Positions 44,348 through 53,473 are shown, counted from the stretch's first letter. The stretch: DNA of 64,000 nt from Flavobacterium notoginsengisoli (GCF_014207905.1 NZ_JACHLB010000004.1:372001-436000), one strand, 5' to 3'. Notes: generated by a model from the letters alone, not told the origin. Program-made: numbers and translations.

Positions 44348-44481
44348 GTTTCAGGTTTCATGTTTCAAGTTACTCAGAGAACGTTAAACTTGGAACTTTA
44401 AACTTGAAACTAGTTTATATTTCTTTGTATCTATTTCAAGTCACGTACAGAACGTGAAACTTGAAACTTAAAACCTGAAAC
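44348..44481. repeat. GTTTCAA heptamer array in the argC-argD spacer
   Basis: Arm 44348-44369 is three tandem 7-bp units (GTTTCAG, GTTTCAT, GTTTCAA). Arm 44460-44481 is its inverse with three mismatches. The middle also holds units of this type. It nearly fills the 161-base gap. Same family as 15861-15985. Confidence 0.82.
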
Positions 44482-44490
44482 AATTTTTTC

Positions 44491-45468
44491 CTAAAATCCG
44501 CTTGGTTTCAAATGTAAACCTGTGGTTTCTTCCAAACCGAACATTAAATTCATATTTTGAATCGCTTGTCCTGAAGCACCTTTGGTTAAGTTATCTATAA
44601 TTGATGTTATAAGAACCCGGTTTCCTTTTTTCAATAAACTAATAATACATTTGTTCGTTTGCACCACTTGTTTCATGTTGATGTTGGTTGTAGTAACAGT
44701 TACGAAAGGTTCGTTTTTATAGAACTCTTCGTATTTTTCTACTAATTGCTCCAAACTGTCATCGCAAACTGTATATAAAGTTGCGAAAATTCCTCTTGGG
44801 AAATCTCCTCTATTCGGAATAAAAAGCAATTCGCTATCAAAATCATCTTGAAGCTGAACCAAACTTTCTGAAATCTCACCTAAATGCTGGTGTTCAAAAG
44901 CTTTATAGTGCGACATATTGTTGTTTCTCCAACTGAAATGAGATGTTTCAGAAAGACTTACTCCTGCACCTGTGCTTCCGGTTGTTGCATTAATATGCAC
45001 ATCATTATTCAACAAATTTTGTTTTGCTAAAGGCAGTAAAGCCAACTGAATAGCAGTTGCAAAACAACCTGGATTGGCGATATAATTTGTCTTTTTGATT
45101 TCGGCTTTATTGATTTCAGGCAAACCGTAAACAAAATCTTTTCCTTCGAAATGCGCGTCTTTATTCAATCTGAAATCATTCCCTAAATCGATGATTTTGG
45201 TATGACTTGCAAACTGATTTTCTTTCAAAAATGAAATCGATTTTCCATGACCTAAGCACAAGAAAACAACATTCACATTCGGATTGATTTCGGCTGTGAA
45301 ATTCATTTCGATATCGCCCATCAAATCGTGGTGCGCTACAGAAAGAGGTTTTCCGGCATTTGTTGTACTGTAAACAAAATCGATGTTTACGTTGGGATGA
45401 TACATTAAAATTCTGATGAGTTCTCCAGCTGTGTAGCCCGAACCACCAATAATTCCGACATTAATCAT
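44491..45468 (-). CDS. argC: N-acyl-gamma-glutamyl-phosphate reductase
   Basis: A 325-aa NADPH-dependent reductase. The N-terminal GIIGGSGYTAGELIRIL is the nucleotide loop, and NPGCFATAIQLALLPL holds the catalytic Cys. The late segment HQHLGEISESL carries the partner His. It overlaps argG by eight bases, so the two are coupled. Confidence 0.95.
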   Translation of the reverse strand: MINVGIIGGSGYTAGELIRILMYHPNVNIDFVYSTTNAGKPLSVAHHDLMGDIEMNFTAEINPNVNVVFLCLGHGKSISFLKENQFASHTKIIDLGNDFRLNKDAHFEGKDFVYGLPEINKAEIKKTNYIANPGCFATAIQLALLPLAKQNLLNNDVHINATTGSTGAGVSLSETSHFSWRNNNMSHYKAFEHQHLGEISESLVQLQDDFDSELLFIPNRGDFPRGIFATLYTVCDDSLEQLVEKYEEFYKNEPFVTVTTTNINMKQVVQTNKCIISLLKKGNRVLITSIIDNLTKGASGQAIQNMNLMFGLEETTGLHLKPSGF

Positions 45469-46654
45469 GATCTAATTTGTTTACAGATGAGAATATGTTT
45501 TGTGCATTTCCTAAAATCTTAATAAATCCTTTTGCATCGTCTGATGTCCAAGCATTGTTCATTTCTCCGTATTGACCAAAACCTGTGTTCATTAAATCAT
45601 TTTCAGATTCGATTCCGTCCAATGAGAAATGGTATGGTTTTAATGAAACTGTAACCGTTCCATTTACTGTTTTTTGAGTGTCTTGCAAGAAAGTTTCAAT
45701 GTTTCTCATAACTGGATCCAAAAACTGACCTTCGTGGAATAACATTCCGTACCAGTTTCCTAATTGTTCTTTCCAGTATTGTTGCCATTTTCCAAGAGTA
45801 TGTTTCTCTAATAAATGGTGCGCTTTGATAATAATTAACGGCGCAGCAGCTTCAAAACCAACTCTCCCTTTAATTCCGATAATTGTATCTCCAACGTGAA
45901 TATCTCTACCAATTGCGTAAGCGCTTGCTAATTTTTCAAGAGCTACAATATTGTTAGATGGTTTATCTGTTTTTCCGTTTAAACCAACTAATTCTCCTTG
46001 TTCAAAATGAAGGGTAACTTTCTCTTCTCCTTCTTTTTGTAATTGAGATGGATAAGCCTCGCTTGGTAATGGCTGGCTTGAAGTCAAAGTTTCTTTTCCT
46101 CCAACACTTGTTCCCCAAAGTCCTTTATTAATAGAATATTGTGCTTTTTCCCAAGAATAGTGAACTCCGTTTTGAGCTAAATAATCTACTTCTTCTTGTC
46201 TTGAAAGTTTTAAATCTCTAATTGGAGTAATAATTTCGATTTCCGGAGCAATAGTTTGGAAGATCAAATCGAAACGAATTTGGTCGTTTCCTGCACCCGT
46301 ACTTCCGTGAGCGATTGCAGTTGCTCCTACTTTTTTAGCATATTTTATAGCTTCAATTGCTTGAAAAACACGCTCTGCACTTACTGATAATGGATACGTA
46401 TTGTTTTTTAATACATTTCCGAAAATCAAGTATTTTATAGCTTTATCGTAATATTTATCTAAAATGGTCAAGTTAGCATGTTGTGCACTTCCTAACTCAT
46501 AAGCTCTTTTTTCAATAGCTGTTAATTCTTCAGCAGAAAATCCTCCTGTATCTACAAGAACAGTGTGAACTTCGTATCCTTTTTCATTTTTTAAATATTT
46601 CAAACAATACGAGGTATCTAATCCTCCGCTATAAGCTAATACTACTTTTTTCAT
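45461..46654 (-). CDS. argG: argininosuccinate synthase
   Basis: A 397-aa enzyme that joins citrulline and aspartate with ATP. The P-loop is in KVVLAYSGGLDTSYC, and STGAGNDQIRFD is the citrulline/ATP site. The region GRDIHVGDTIIGIKGRVGFEAAAP is typical. It lies second in the operon after the GNAT gene (55-base gap) and overlaps argC by eight bases. Confidence 0.95.
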   Translation of the reverse strand: MKKVVLAYSGGLDTSYCLKYLKNEKGYEVHTVLVDTGGFSAEELTAIEKRAYELGSAQHANLTILDKYYDKAIKYLIFGNVLKNNTYPLSVSAERVFQAIEAIKYAKKVGATAIAHGSTGAGNDQIRFDLIFQTIAPEIEIITPIRDLKLSRQEEVDYLAQNGVHYSWEKAQYSINKGLWGTSVGGKETLTSSQPLPSEAYPSQLQKEGEEKVTLHFEQGELVGLNGKTDKPSNNIVALEKLASAYAIGRDIHVGDTIIGIKGRVGFEAAAPLIIIKAHHLLEKHTLGKWQQYWKEQLGNWYGMLFHEGQFLDPVMRNIETFLQDTQKTVNGTVTVSLKPYHFSLDGIESENDLMNTGFGQYGEMNNAWTSDDAKGFIKILGNAQNIFSSVNKLDHD

Positions 46655-46709
46655 TTTTTATAATTTAGGCTAATACTTTCGTATGTAGCAGTTTGAGATT
46701 TCTTTTTGA

Positions 46710-47357
46710 TTAAATTTTGAATAAAAAAATAAATGACAATATTTTGTTTAAGAATAAAGCTTGTTTTATTTTTTTAAGTCTGCTTAAAACAGCCTCGTTA
46801 AAAGGATGTCTTGGCGGTGTTTTTTGTTTTTCTTTTGGGTCGTATAACATTCCTGTACAAAGACACATTTTGTTTTCTTTGCTTTGTAGAATATGGAAAT
46901 TAGTACACGTTTTACAGCCAGCCCAGAAGCTTGGATCAGTAGTTAATTCAGAGAAAGGGACTGGTTTATAGCCTAATTCAGAGTTAATTTTCATAACCGC
47001 TAAACCAGTTGTGATTCCGAATATTTTAGCATCTGGAAATCTTTTCAATGAATAATCAAAAACTTTTGATTTTATCTTTTTTGCCAAACCATGACTTCTA
47101 TAATCCGGATGTACAATTAATCCAGAATGAGCAACAAATTTTCCATGTTGCCAACTTTCTATGTAACAAAAACCAGCAAACTTTCCATCAGCCAAAGCAA
47201 TCATTGCATCACCGTTTGCCATTTTTTTCTGAATGTACTCAGGAGTTCTTTTAGCAATCCCCGTACCTCTTAACAAGGCAGATGATTCTATCGTATCGCA
47301 AATTTCCTGTGCGAATTTGAAGTGTTCTTCCTGGGTAACAACAATAGAGATCTTCAT
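46710..47357 (-). CDS. GNAT acyltransferase heading the arginine operon
   Basis: A 215-aa acetyltransferase-fold protein. The CoA-binding loop is VHPDYRSHGLAKKIKSK, and a Cys-rich end (FWAGCKTCTN; MCLCTGM) suggests a metal or disulfide site. It is first in an operon that has no argA or argJ, so it is the best candidate for the enzyme that acylates glutamate (acetyl or succinyl). That assignment is by context. It lies 55 bases before argG and is preceded by the long structured leader. Confidence 0.8.
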   Translation of the reverse strand: MKISIVVTQEEHFKFAQEICDTIESSALLRGTGIAKRTPEYIQKKMANGDAMIALADGKFAGFCYIESWQHGKFVAHSGLIVHPDYRSHGLAKKIKSKVFDYSLKRFPDAKIFGITTGLAVMKINSELGYKPVPFSELTTDPSFWAGCKTCTNFHILQSKENKMCLCTGMLYDPKEKQKTPPRHPFNEAVLSRLKKIKQALFLNKILSFIFLFKI

Positions 47358-47513
47358 TTCAATAATTGAAGTTAGAGTTAAAAATTAAAGCATATTGTTT
47401 ACTTTGAAATCCAGAATTGAATCCAATAAAATTAAGCAAAATAGAAGTAACATTCTCAAAATCAAAATCTTGACTAAGAAAATTTACAAAATAATAAATA
47501 CTGTTAGGATATG

Positions 47514-47530
47514 TTTGTCCAATGGACAAA
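47514..47530. promoter_or_regulatory. Palindrome in the arginine-operon leader
   Basis: TTTGTCC-AAT-GGACAAA is a perfect 7-bp dyad with a 3-base centre. It could be an operator or a short hairpin in the leader RNA. It does not fit the known ArgR box. Confidence 0.5.
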
Positions 47531-47579
47531 TTATGTGATTTCAAAATGAAAAATGGATATGAATAAATATACGGCTATA

Positions 47580-47639
47580 AAACTCAGTGAACACTATAGA
47601 GCTAGTGTCCGTACTTCGGGAGAAGTAATCGGTGAGTTT
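47580..47639. ncRNA. Three-way-junction RNA element in the arginine leader
   Basis: All three stems are perfect except for one 2-base bulge in P2, with almost no free linker between P2, P3 and P1. On the plus strand the P2 loop reads GGGA, a GNRA tetraloop, which would favour a plus-strand RNA. The promoter and the operon favour the minus strand. The local base composition is richer in G+C than the flanks. Confidence 0.45.
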
Positions 47640-47685
47640 GTCCGTGACAAAGAAGTTATATGTAAACTTATTTTATTCATCGGTG

Positions 47686-47714
47686 CAAAAGTACATCTTT
47701 TTTTCATTTACAAA
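47686..47714 (-). promoter_or_regulatory. Promoter of the arginine/proline operon
   Basis: On the minus strand, TTTG (47711-47714), a 17-base spacer and TACTTTTG (47686-47693) match the consensus fully. It lies upstream of the leader element. Confidence 0.75.
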
Positions 47715-47767
47715 ACAAAAAATTAAAATTCTAACATTTTTTTTGCGTTTTGTTAATACATCAAAAA

Positions 47768-47804
47768 GAAAAACCCGATAGTTATAAGTAACTATCGGGT
47801 TTTA
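47768..47804 (-). terminator. Terminator of the M1 peptidase gene
   Basis: A 15-bp perfect stem (47770-47784 with 47789-47803) with a 4-base loop and an A/T tail. It lies 21 bases past the stop at 47825 and separates this gene from the arginine promoter. Confidence 0.88.
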
Positions 47805-47824
47805 AATACTTTAAATTTTAATAT

Positions 47825-50095
47825 TTAGTTCTTCGTAAAAGGAATTACTTGTCCGTTACCTAAAACAATCATATCAAAACCTGTTTTCGCTTCATTATAT
47901 TTGAATTTCAAACCAGCTCCTTTAGACTCAAATGTGTCTTTTTCGTTCTCTACTGGTTTAACTGAAAACTTCGGAAAATCTGTAATTTCAACATACATTG
48001 TACTGTTTTTCTCTGTAACCTCAATTTTAAGAGGCGCTCTTGAAGTAGAAAAATTTCCTAAATATGGATCTAAAATAATATCTTTTTCAACCTTACCTTT
48101 TCCCGCAGTCCAAACATTATTTGATGTATTATTATCTGGAAATGCGTTATCTGGATCTAAAGTTATACTTTCTATTTCTTCTGTCGAATTATGCTTGAAA
48201 GACCAGCTATTGTTACGTTGCCAAATCTCTACAGGGAGATTTACTCTTGTTACCTTTCCGCTTTTTGTTTTAACGTCTAAAACAATTGGCATTGGCATTT
48301 TATCAAAGTTTTCTACTGTTATAATAACGCCTTTCGCAGGATCATTTTTTACATATTTAATCGAATTGATTCCTTGGTCAAATCTCCAGTTGTTTACAAA
48401 CCAACTTCTCCAAAACCAACTTAAATCTTCTCCTGCTACATTTTCCATAGATCTAAAGAAATCGTCCGGTTGTGGGTGCTTGTAAGCCCAACGCTGAATA
48501 TAAGTTCTAAAAGCAGTATCAAAACGCTCTTTTCCTAAAATTTGTTCTCTCAAAATCACCAAACCTGCACTTGGTTTAAAATAACACAACATTCCGATAT
48601 TTTGTTCTTTCATGTTATCAGGAGAACTCATTATAGTTTCCAAATCAGGACGTGTAAATGGCTCAGCTTGCTCGTGCAAGTTTGTCGCTGGTTCTTTGTA
48701 TTCTCCATTATTGAATGCAGCAGTACTTAATGAATTGATAAAAGTATTAAAACCTTCATCCATCCAACCGAATAATCTTTCGTTTGAACCTACAATCATT
48801 GGAAACCAAATGTGTCCAAATTCGTGATCTGTAACTCCCCACAAATCTGCTCCTTTAGATTTCCATCCGCAGAAAACAATTCCAGGGTATTCCATTCCGC
48901 CTTCGTTTCCTGCAACGTTAGTAGCTGCTGGATAAGGATATTCGAACCATTGCTTAGAATAATGTTCAATTGAAGCTTTTACGTATTCTGTCGAACGCCC
49001 ATAACCATCACGACCATCACTTTCAACTGGATAAGCAGATAATGCTAAAGATTTTTTACCGCTTGGAAGATTAATTTTTGCTCCATCTAAGATAAAAGCC
49101 GAAGAAGATGCCCAAGAGAAATCACGCGCATTTTTGATTTTGTAATGCCATGTTTTTTCAGTTCCCGCATTTGCACTTGCAGTCGAAGCTACTTCAGAAG
49201 CAGTACGAATCATAACTGTTTTATCACTGTTTGAAGCTTCTTTATATCTTTTTAATTGTTCAGCAGAGAATACTTCTTGACCGTTAACTAATTCACCAGA
49301 AGCCACCACATAATGATTTCCAGGAACAGTCAATTTTACATCAAAATCTCCGTATTCTAAATAAAACTCAGAAGCACCTAAATAAGGAGGAGTATTCCAA
49401 CCTCTTACGTCATCGTATACACACATACGTGGATACCATTGTGCAATAGTAAAGATTTTTCCGTTTTTAGTTTCTAAAACTCCCATTCTGTCTGAACCTT
49501 CAAATGGCGCAATGAAAGAGAATTCTATCTTAATTTTTACAGAACCTCCTTTTGCAGCCAATTCTTGCGGAAGAAAAATCTGCATTCTCGTATCTGTAAC
49601 AACATATTTTGCTTCAACTTCTGTTTTAGTTTTTCCGCCAGAAATTACTTTAACCGATTTAATTTTGTTACCACCGTCAAAAACTTGACCTTGAGCTCCA
49701 TTACGGCTTCCTGTTAATGGCACAACAGCATTTCCTCTGGAATCATCTTTGAATAAGTTCTGATCTAAATTCAACCAAAGAAAACCTAATTTATCTGGAC
49801 TATTGTTTGTATAAGTAATCTCATCTGTACCAACAATCTCGTTTGTTGTTCCGTTTAATTTTGCTGTAATTTGGTAATCGGCTCTATTTTGCCAATACTC
49901 AACACCTGGTTGGCCACTCGCAGTACGAGTTGAAGTCCCGTTTTTGGTGTAAAAATGAGGACCAAAGGCATCATGATAATTATAGTTATTTACTGGATTT
50001 GTAGTTGTCGCTGACGGAGTTTGCTGCGCCCAAACTGAAGAAATCCCAAAAAATAAAGCCGCGGTTAAAATGGCTTTTGCACATTGCTTTTTCAT
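47825..50095 (-). CDS. secreted M1-family metallopeptidase
   Basis: A 756-aa zinc aminopeptidase-like enzyme. The signal peptide is 1-23 (ending VWAQQ). The N-terminal beta domain has the usual M1 pattern, and the peptidase domain has GGMEYPG (399-405), the zinc site HEFGH (424-428) and the third ligand Glu447 in WMDEGFNTF. The usual GAMEN loop is altered to GGMEYPG, as in several Bacteroidetes M1 proteins. I choose ATG at 50095; the frame is open to 50179, but the signal peptide fits this start. No T9SS tail is seen, so it is probably periplasmic. Confidence 0.9.
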   Translation of the reverse strand: MKKQCAKAILTAALFFGISSVWAQQTPSATTTNPVNNYNYHDAFGPHFYTKNGTSTRTASGQPGVEYWQNRADYQITAKLNGTTNEIVGTDEITYTNNSPDKLGFLWLNLDQNLFKDDSRGNAVVPLTGSRNGAQGQVFDGGNKIKSVKVISGGKTKTEVEAKYVVTDTRMQIFLPQELAAKGGSVKIKIEFSFIAPFEGSDRMGVLETKNGKIFTIAQWYPRMCVYDDVRGWNTPPYLGASEFYLEYGDFDVKLTVPGNHYVVASGELVNGQEVFSAEQLKRYKEASNSDKTVMIRTASEVASTASANAGTEKTWHYKIKNARDFSWASSSAFILDGAKINLPSGKKSLALSAYPVESDGRDGYGRSTEYVKASIEHYSKQWFEYPYPAATNVAGNEGGMEYPGIVFCGWKSKGADLWGVTDHEFGHIWFPMIVGSNERLFGWMDEGFNTFINSLSTAAFNNGEYKEPATNLHEQAEPFTRPDLETIMSSPDNMKEQNIGMLCYFKPSAGLVILREQILGKERFDTAFRTYIQRWAYKHPQPDDFFRSMENVAGEDLSWFWRSWFVNNWRFDQGINSIKYVKNDPAKGVIITVENFDKMPMPIVLDVKTKSGKVTRVNLPVEIWQRNNSWSFKHNSTEEIESITLDPDNAFPDNNTSNNVWTAGKGKVEKDIILDPYLGNFSTSRAPLKIEVTEKNSTMYVEITDFPKFSVKPVENEKDTFESKGAGLKFKYNEAKTGFDMIVLGNGQVIPFTKN

Positions 50096-50280
50096 ATTTT
50101 TTAGCTGTTTATGTAGCAAATTAATGAAAAAAAAAGCTATTCGCAGAGAAATTTCAAAACATAAATTGAATTTTAGCAAAATTTTATCAATAAAATAATT
50201 TAGGTGATTTTCCTAAAAAAGTAATTTTTATAAAATATATTTACATCACAGTAAAAATTATTCACTTTAGACATTCTATT

Positions 50281-51132
50281 TTGACTACAACAATCTCAAA
50301 TTCAACACTTACAGCTTCTATAAACCATTCTGGAGCTGAATTATTTTCTATAAAAGACAATCAAAACAAAGAATATATCTGGGAAGGAAATCCTGATTTT
50401 TGGGGCAAACACTCACCTGTCCTTTTCCCTATTGTTGGCACTTTAAAAAACAACACTTACAAAATCAATAATAAAGAATATAATTTACCTCGTCATGGAT
50501 TTGCGCGTGATATGGAATTTCAGTTGATTGAAAAAACCGAGAACAAAGCGGTATTTTCTTTACAATCTTCTGAAGAAACACTTAAAAAATATCCTTTTAA
50601 TTTTGAATTGCAGCTTATTTATACTTTAAATGAAAATTCTTTAGAGCTTGAATACAAAGTCATCAATAAAGGAAAAGAAAAAATGCCTTTTTCAATTGGT
50701 GCACATCCTGCTATTGCATTACCTGACAACTTTGAGAATTATGCTTTTGAATTTGAAAAAGAAGAAAATCTGAAATATTATCTTCTTGAAAATGATTTAA
50801 TTTCATCAAAAACTAAAATTTTAGAAGCAGAAAACAAAATTGTTCCTTTAAATTATGAACTTTTCAAGAATGATGCTTTAATCTTTAAAACATTAGAATC
50901 TAAATCTTTGACTATTCTTGAAAATTCAAAACCTTACGTAAAAGTTGATTTTAAAGATTTTCCAAGTTTAGGTTTATGGACTAAAGAAAATGCTCCATTT
51001 ATTTGTATTGAGCCTTGGCTTGGCTATTCTGACACCGATGAAAATTCTGGAAATTTATATGAAAAAGAAGGAATTTTTACTTTAGAAGAAAACAGAACTT
51101 TCAACGCAAAATTTAGCATTACTATACTTTAA
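50281..51132 (+). CDS. aldose 1-epimerase family protein
   Basis: A 283-aa galactose-mutarotase-like protein (LacX/YeaD type) that interconverts sugar anomers. It starts from TTG (MTTTISNSTLTASINHSGAEL) and shows the conserved Arg-His-Gly segment PRHGFARDMEF. The family's catalytic His is in SIGAHPAIALP, and the late Glu lies in CIEPWLGYSD. No better start is visible. The next gene follows ten bases downstream. Confidence 0.88.
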   Translation: MTTTISNSTLTASINHSGAELFSIKDNQNKEYIWEGNPDFWGKHSPVLFPIVGTLKNNTYKINNKEYNLPRHGFARDMEFQLIEKTENKAVFSLQSSEETLKKYPFNFELQLIYTLNENSLELEYKVINKGKEKMPFSIGAHPAIALPDNFENYAFEFEKEENLKYYLLENDLISSKTKILEAENKIVPLNYELFKNDALIFKTLESKSLTILENSKPYVKVDFKDFPSLGLWTKENAPFICIEPWLGYSDTDENSGNLYEKEGIFTLEENRTFNAKFSITIL

Positions 51133-51142
51133 TATATTCACA

Positions 51143-51691
51143 ATGTTAGAATTCAATTTTTCTCCTTTTCCAATCATCAAAACAGAACGTTTGATTTTGG
51201 ATAGAATTACAGATGAAGACGTAAATGAAATTTTTCAATTACGTTCAAATCCTGAAATAATGAAATATATTCCGAGGCCATTGGTAAAAAACAATGATGA
51301 AGCTTTGGAACATATTAAGATGATTCGAGATAAAATTGAAACAAATGAAGGAATTAATTGGGGAATTAGACTTAAAGACGACCCAAAATTAATTGGATTT
51401 ATTGGATTCTACAGATTGCAACCAGAAAATTACAGAGCCGAAATTGGTTATATGATTTTACCTGAATTTCATGGAAAAGGTTTTGTTCCTGAAGCCGTAA
51501 AAAGACTTATACAATATGCTTTTGAAGATTTAAAACTGCATTCTATTGAAGCTGTGATTGCTCCTGAAAATTATGCTTCGGAAAAAGTGCTACAAAAATG
51601 TGGATTTACTAAAGAAGCACATTTTAAAGAGTCTGAATTTTATGACGGAAAATTTCTTGATAAGGTAATCTATTCATTACTAGAAAAATAA
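51143..51691 (+). CDS. RimJ/RimL-like GNAT acetyltransferase
   Basis: A 182-aa acetyltransferase. TERLILDRITDEDVNEIFQL opens the fold, and the CoA loop is in EFHGKGFVPEAVKRL. ENYASEKVLQKCGF is the late motif of the ribosomal-protein-modifying subgroup. It follows the epimerase by ten bases and is probably co-transcribed. The substrate may be a protein N-terminus or an antibiotic; nothing decides. Confidence 0.9.
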   Translation: MLEFNFSPFPIIKTERLILDRITDEDVNEIFQLRSNPEIMKYIPRPLVKNNDEALEHIKMIRDKIETNEGINWGIRLKDDPKLIGFIGFYRLQPENYRAEIGYMILPEFHGKGFVPEAVKRLIQYAFEDLKLHSIEAVIAPENYASEKVLQKCGFTKEAHFKESEFYDGKFLDKVIYSLLEK

Positions 51692-51746
51692 AAATTTATT
51701 CTTGTTAAAACAGAGTTTAGCACAATAGATATTAGCCTTTATACGT

Positions 51747-51754
51747 TATATTTG
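51747..51754 (+). promoter_or_regulatory. -7 element of the DUF3575-like gene, with a hairpin after it
   Basis: TATATTTG lies 50 bases before the ATG at 51804. A CGAAATC/GATTTCG hairpin follows at about 51760-51788 in the leader. Confidence 0.5.
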
Positions 51755-51803
51755 CGCTCGAAATCGGCTAAAAAAAGCTGATTTCGAATTCGAAAACATT
51801 TTT

Positions 51804-52358
51804 ATGAAAAAAATACCAGCCCTAATTATTCTTCTGTTTTGTATCCAATTACACAGTCAGACTTTTATTAAATTCAACGGAGCTACAGCTTTATTATTAG
51901 TTCCTAATGTTGGAATTGAAACCAGCATCGGAGAAAAAACAACATTTAGTGCCGATGTAATGGCTTCTTTTTGGGAATCTTTCAATGGACATCATCCTAT
52001 GAAATTTGTTACCGTGACTCCAGAAGTTCGCTACCATTTTAAAGAAAAATACAATGGTTTTTATGCTGGAGCTCATATTGGAGCAGACAAATACGAACTG
52101 CAAAAATGGAATTACTGGAATAGTAACAAATACGAAGATGGTTTTGGTTACAGAATTGGTGCAACAGTTGGTTACAATCTTAAACTAAACGATAAATTTT
52201 TATTAGATATTTTTGTTGGCGGAGGCTGGCATCAAGGATTCTATCATGGCTATTATAATGATGGAACTCCAGGTAGATACGAAAAAGCACCAAATTACAA
52301 CAAAAGTGGAGAATGGCTTCCCTACCGTGGAGGAGTTATGATTTCTTATAAGCTATAA
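51804..52358 (+). CDS. DUF3575-like outer-membrane beta-barrel protein
   Basis: A 184-aa protein with a signal peptide (1-19, ending LHSQ), then strands of a small barrel (ALLLVPNVGIETSIGEKTTF, VTPEVRYHFKEKYNGFYAG). The aromatic and Gly-rich turns are typical of DUF3575 proteins. It lies in the outer membrane. The family role is not known, but some members lie near cell-surface assembly genes. The convergent VF530 gene ends four bases later. Confidence 0.85.
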   Translation: MKKIPALIILLFCIQLHSQTFIKFNGATALLLVPNVGIETSIGEKTTFSADVMASFWESFNGHHPMKFVTVTPEVRYHFKEKYNGFYAGAHIGADKYELQKWNYWNSNKYEDGFGYRIGATVGYNLKLNDKFLLDIFVGGGWHQGFYHGYYNDGTPGRYEKAPNYNKSGEWLPYRGGVMISYKL

Positions 52359-52361
52359 GAA

Positions 52362-52586
52362 TCAACCTAGTTTAGGAAGTGTTTTTACATAAAGATTTTC
52401 AACTTTTTTACGAGCCCAATCTGTTTTTCTCAAAAAAGTAAGACTCGATTTTACACTAGGATTTGAAATAAAACACTTTATAGGTATTAATTCTCCTAAA
52501 GTATCAAAGCCGTAAAAATCAACTAAAGTTTCAACAATTTTCTGAAGTGTAATTCCGTGTAAAGGATCTTTTGATTTATTTTCCAT
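52362..52586 (-). CDS. VF530 family (DUF2132) DNA-binding protein
   Basis: A 74-aa protein with the VF530 pattern [33 protein letters not shown] and [13 protein letters not shown]. The fold is a small helical domain with double-strand DNA-binding activity in the structurally known member. The gene is convergent with the DUF3575-like gene, with a 3-base gap. The terminator at 52609-52642 belongs to the gene upstream on this strand. Confidence 0.9.
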   Translation of the reverse strand: MENKSKDPLHGITLQKIVETLVDFYGFDTLGELIPIKCFISNPSVKSSLTFLRKTDWARKKVENLYVKTLPKLG

Positions 52587-52608
52587 TTTATACTTTTTAA
52601 AATATTAT

Positions 52609-52642
52609 CAAAAAGACCGTACTGCAAAAGAGTACGGTCTTT
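52609..52642 (-). terminator. Terminator of the OmpW/OprF-like barrel gene
   Basis: A perfect stem AAAGACCGTACT with its complement (52612-52642), with a T-run on the minus strand and a T-rich tail on plus as well. It lies 54 bases past the stop at 52696. Confidence 0.85.
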
Positions 52643-52695
52643 CTTTTTATGCAAAATTACTAAATAGAATTTTACATTAATCAAATAAAGAATAA

Positions 52696-53334
52696 TTAGA
52701 AAACGAATTTAAATCCGACAGAAATTGGAGAAGTTAAATTTGGAGCACTTCCGCCCAGTGCTGTGTTGTAATATGAATCAACATTTGCTACATGAGCCAA
52801 ACCAAAATTTGTAACTGTAGTTTTTTCTCCATTCTCTGGCTTTAAAGTTGTAGAAGTAAAGTTTGCTAAATCATAAGAAAACTCAACTGAGAAATTTTTA
52901 GTTACAAAATAATCTAAACCACCAGATACAGATAAACCAACTTGATTAATTTTTAAATTGCTTTCTTTTTCCTTCCCTGAAATTACCGGTATTGCTGCTT
53001 GCCCGAAGAAATATAAAGATCCAGCAACATTCCAATATTTTCTTACTAATGGTTGCGCAACGATTAAATCGGTTTTTGCGGCCGTTCCTGCATCAGAATC
53101 TGCTTTTACATTAATATATCCTACTGCTGCTCCAACTGCTACAGATGGCGTTACAAATGTTCCAACAATTGGAAGTACAGAGAGATTTGTACTTTTAACA
53201 TCTCCTGTTTTCGTTTGTTGGTATCCGAACTGAGAAGTTACAAACCATGCTCCTTTTAAGCCTTGAGAAGCATCCTGAGCTTTAGCAGTTAGACCAAATA
53301 ACACAATACTCACTAATGTTACAATTTTTTTCAT
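52696..53334 (-). CDS. outer-membrane beta-barrel protein
   Basis: A 212-aa protein with a signal peptide (1-19, ending AKAQ) and alternating strands of an eight-strand barrel. The final strand SPISVGFKFVF ends in Phe. TAAGTTTG at 53362-53369 on this strand is a likely -7 element. The specific family (OmpW- or OprF-like porin) cannot be told. It is near the middle of several envelope genes but not in an operon. Confidence 0.85.
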   Translation of the reverse strand: MKKIVTLVSIVLFGLTAKAQDASQGLKGAWFVTSQFGYQQTKTGDVKSTNLSVLPIVGTFVTPSVAVGAAVGYINVKADSDAGTAAKTDLIVAQPLVRKYWNVAGSLYFFGQAAIPVISGKEKESNLKINQVGLSVSGGLDYFVTKNFSVEFSYDLANFTSTTLKPENGEKTTVTNFGLAHVANVDSYYNTALGGSAPNLTSPISVGFKFVF

Positions 53335-53437
53335 TTTTAAAGTTTATTTTAAATTATGAAACAAACTTAGCCGTAAGCTTTTCCCTCGGAAATGATTAAA
53401 ATCATAGATTAAAAAAAAACTTTAATTATCTTGCGCC

Positions 53438-53469
53438 TTGATAAAGTTTTCAATTTTGTCTTACATTTG
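53438..53469 (+). promoter_or_regulatory. Promoter of smpB, giving an almost leaderless mRNA
   Basis: TTG at 53438-53440, a 21-base spacer and TACATTTG at 53462-53469. The ATG at 53474 begins four bases after the -7 element, about where transcription should start. Confidence 0.6.
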
Positions 53470-53473
53470 CATT

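Larger units (their letters stand above)
47358..47680 (-). promoter_or_regulatory. Long structured 5' leader of the arginine/proline operon
   Basis: From the predicted start near 47680 to the first ATG is about 320 bases. At 47580-47639 lies a perfect three-way junction: P1 47580-47586 with 47633-47639 (7 bp), P2 47609-47617 with 47622-47632, tipped by a 4-base loop and with a 2-base bulge, and P3 47591-47596 with 47603-47608. A 7-bp palindrome with a 3-base centre follows at 47514-47530. A 61-codon frame (47359-47544) with no Arg codon lies in the rest; I doubt it is real. I know no named riboswitch with this form. A cis-regulatory role for arginine or an acyl intermediate is an inference. 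Confidence 0.5.

Noticed and set aside
38026..44481. A CRISPR array in the operon spacers
   Set aside because: Units are 7-8 bp with no unique spacers of 30-40 bp and no cas genes are present; these are tandem and inverted short repeats.
47359..47544. A 61-codon minus-strand frame just before the GNAT gene, possibly an arginine leader peptide
   Set aside because: It contains no Arg codon, so it does not look like an attenuation peptide, and its Phe/Asn/Ser-rich product looks like AT-rich chance sequence.
47553..47726. A 57-codon plus-strand frame over the three-way junction
   Set aside because: Its start lies in the leader and its composition follows the stems of the RNA; no family is recognised and it opposes the arginine promoter.
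50096..50179. Upstream extension of the M1 peptidase
   Set aside because: The signal peptide fits the later ATG exactly, and the extension would bury it.
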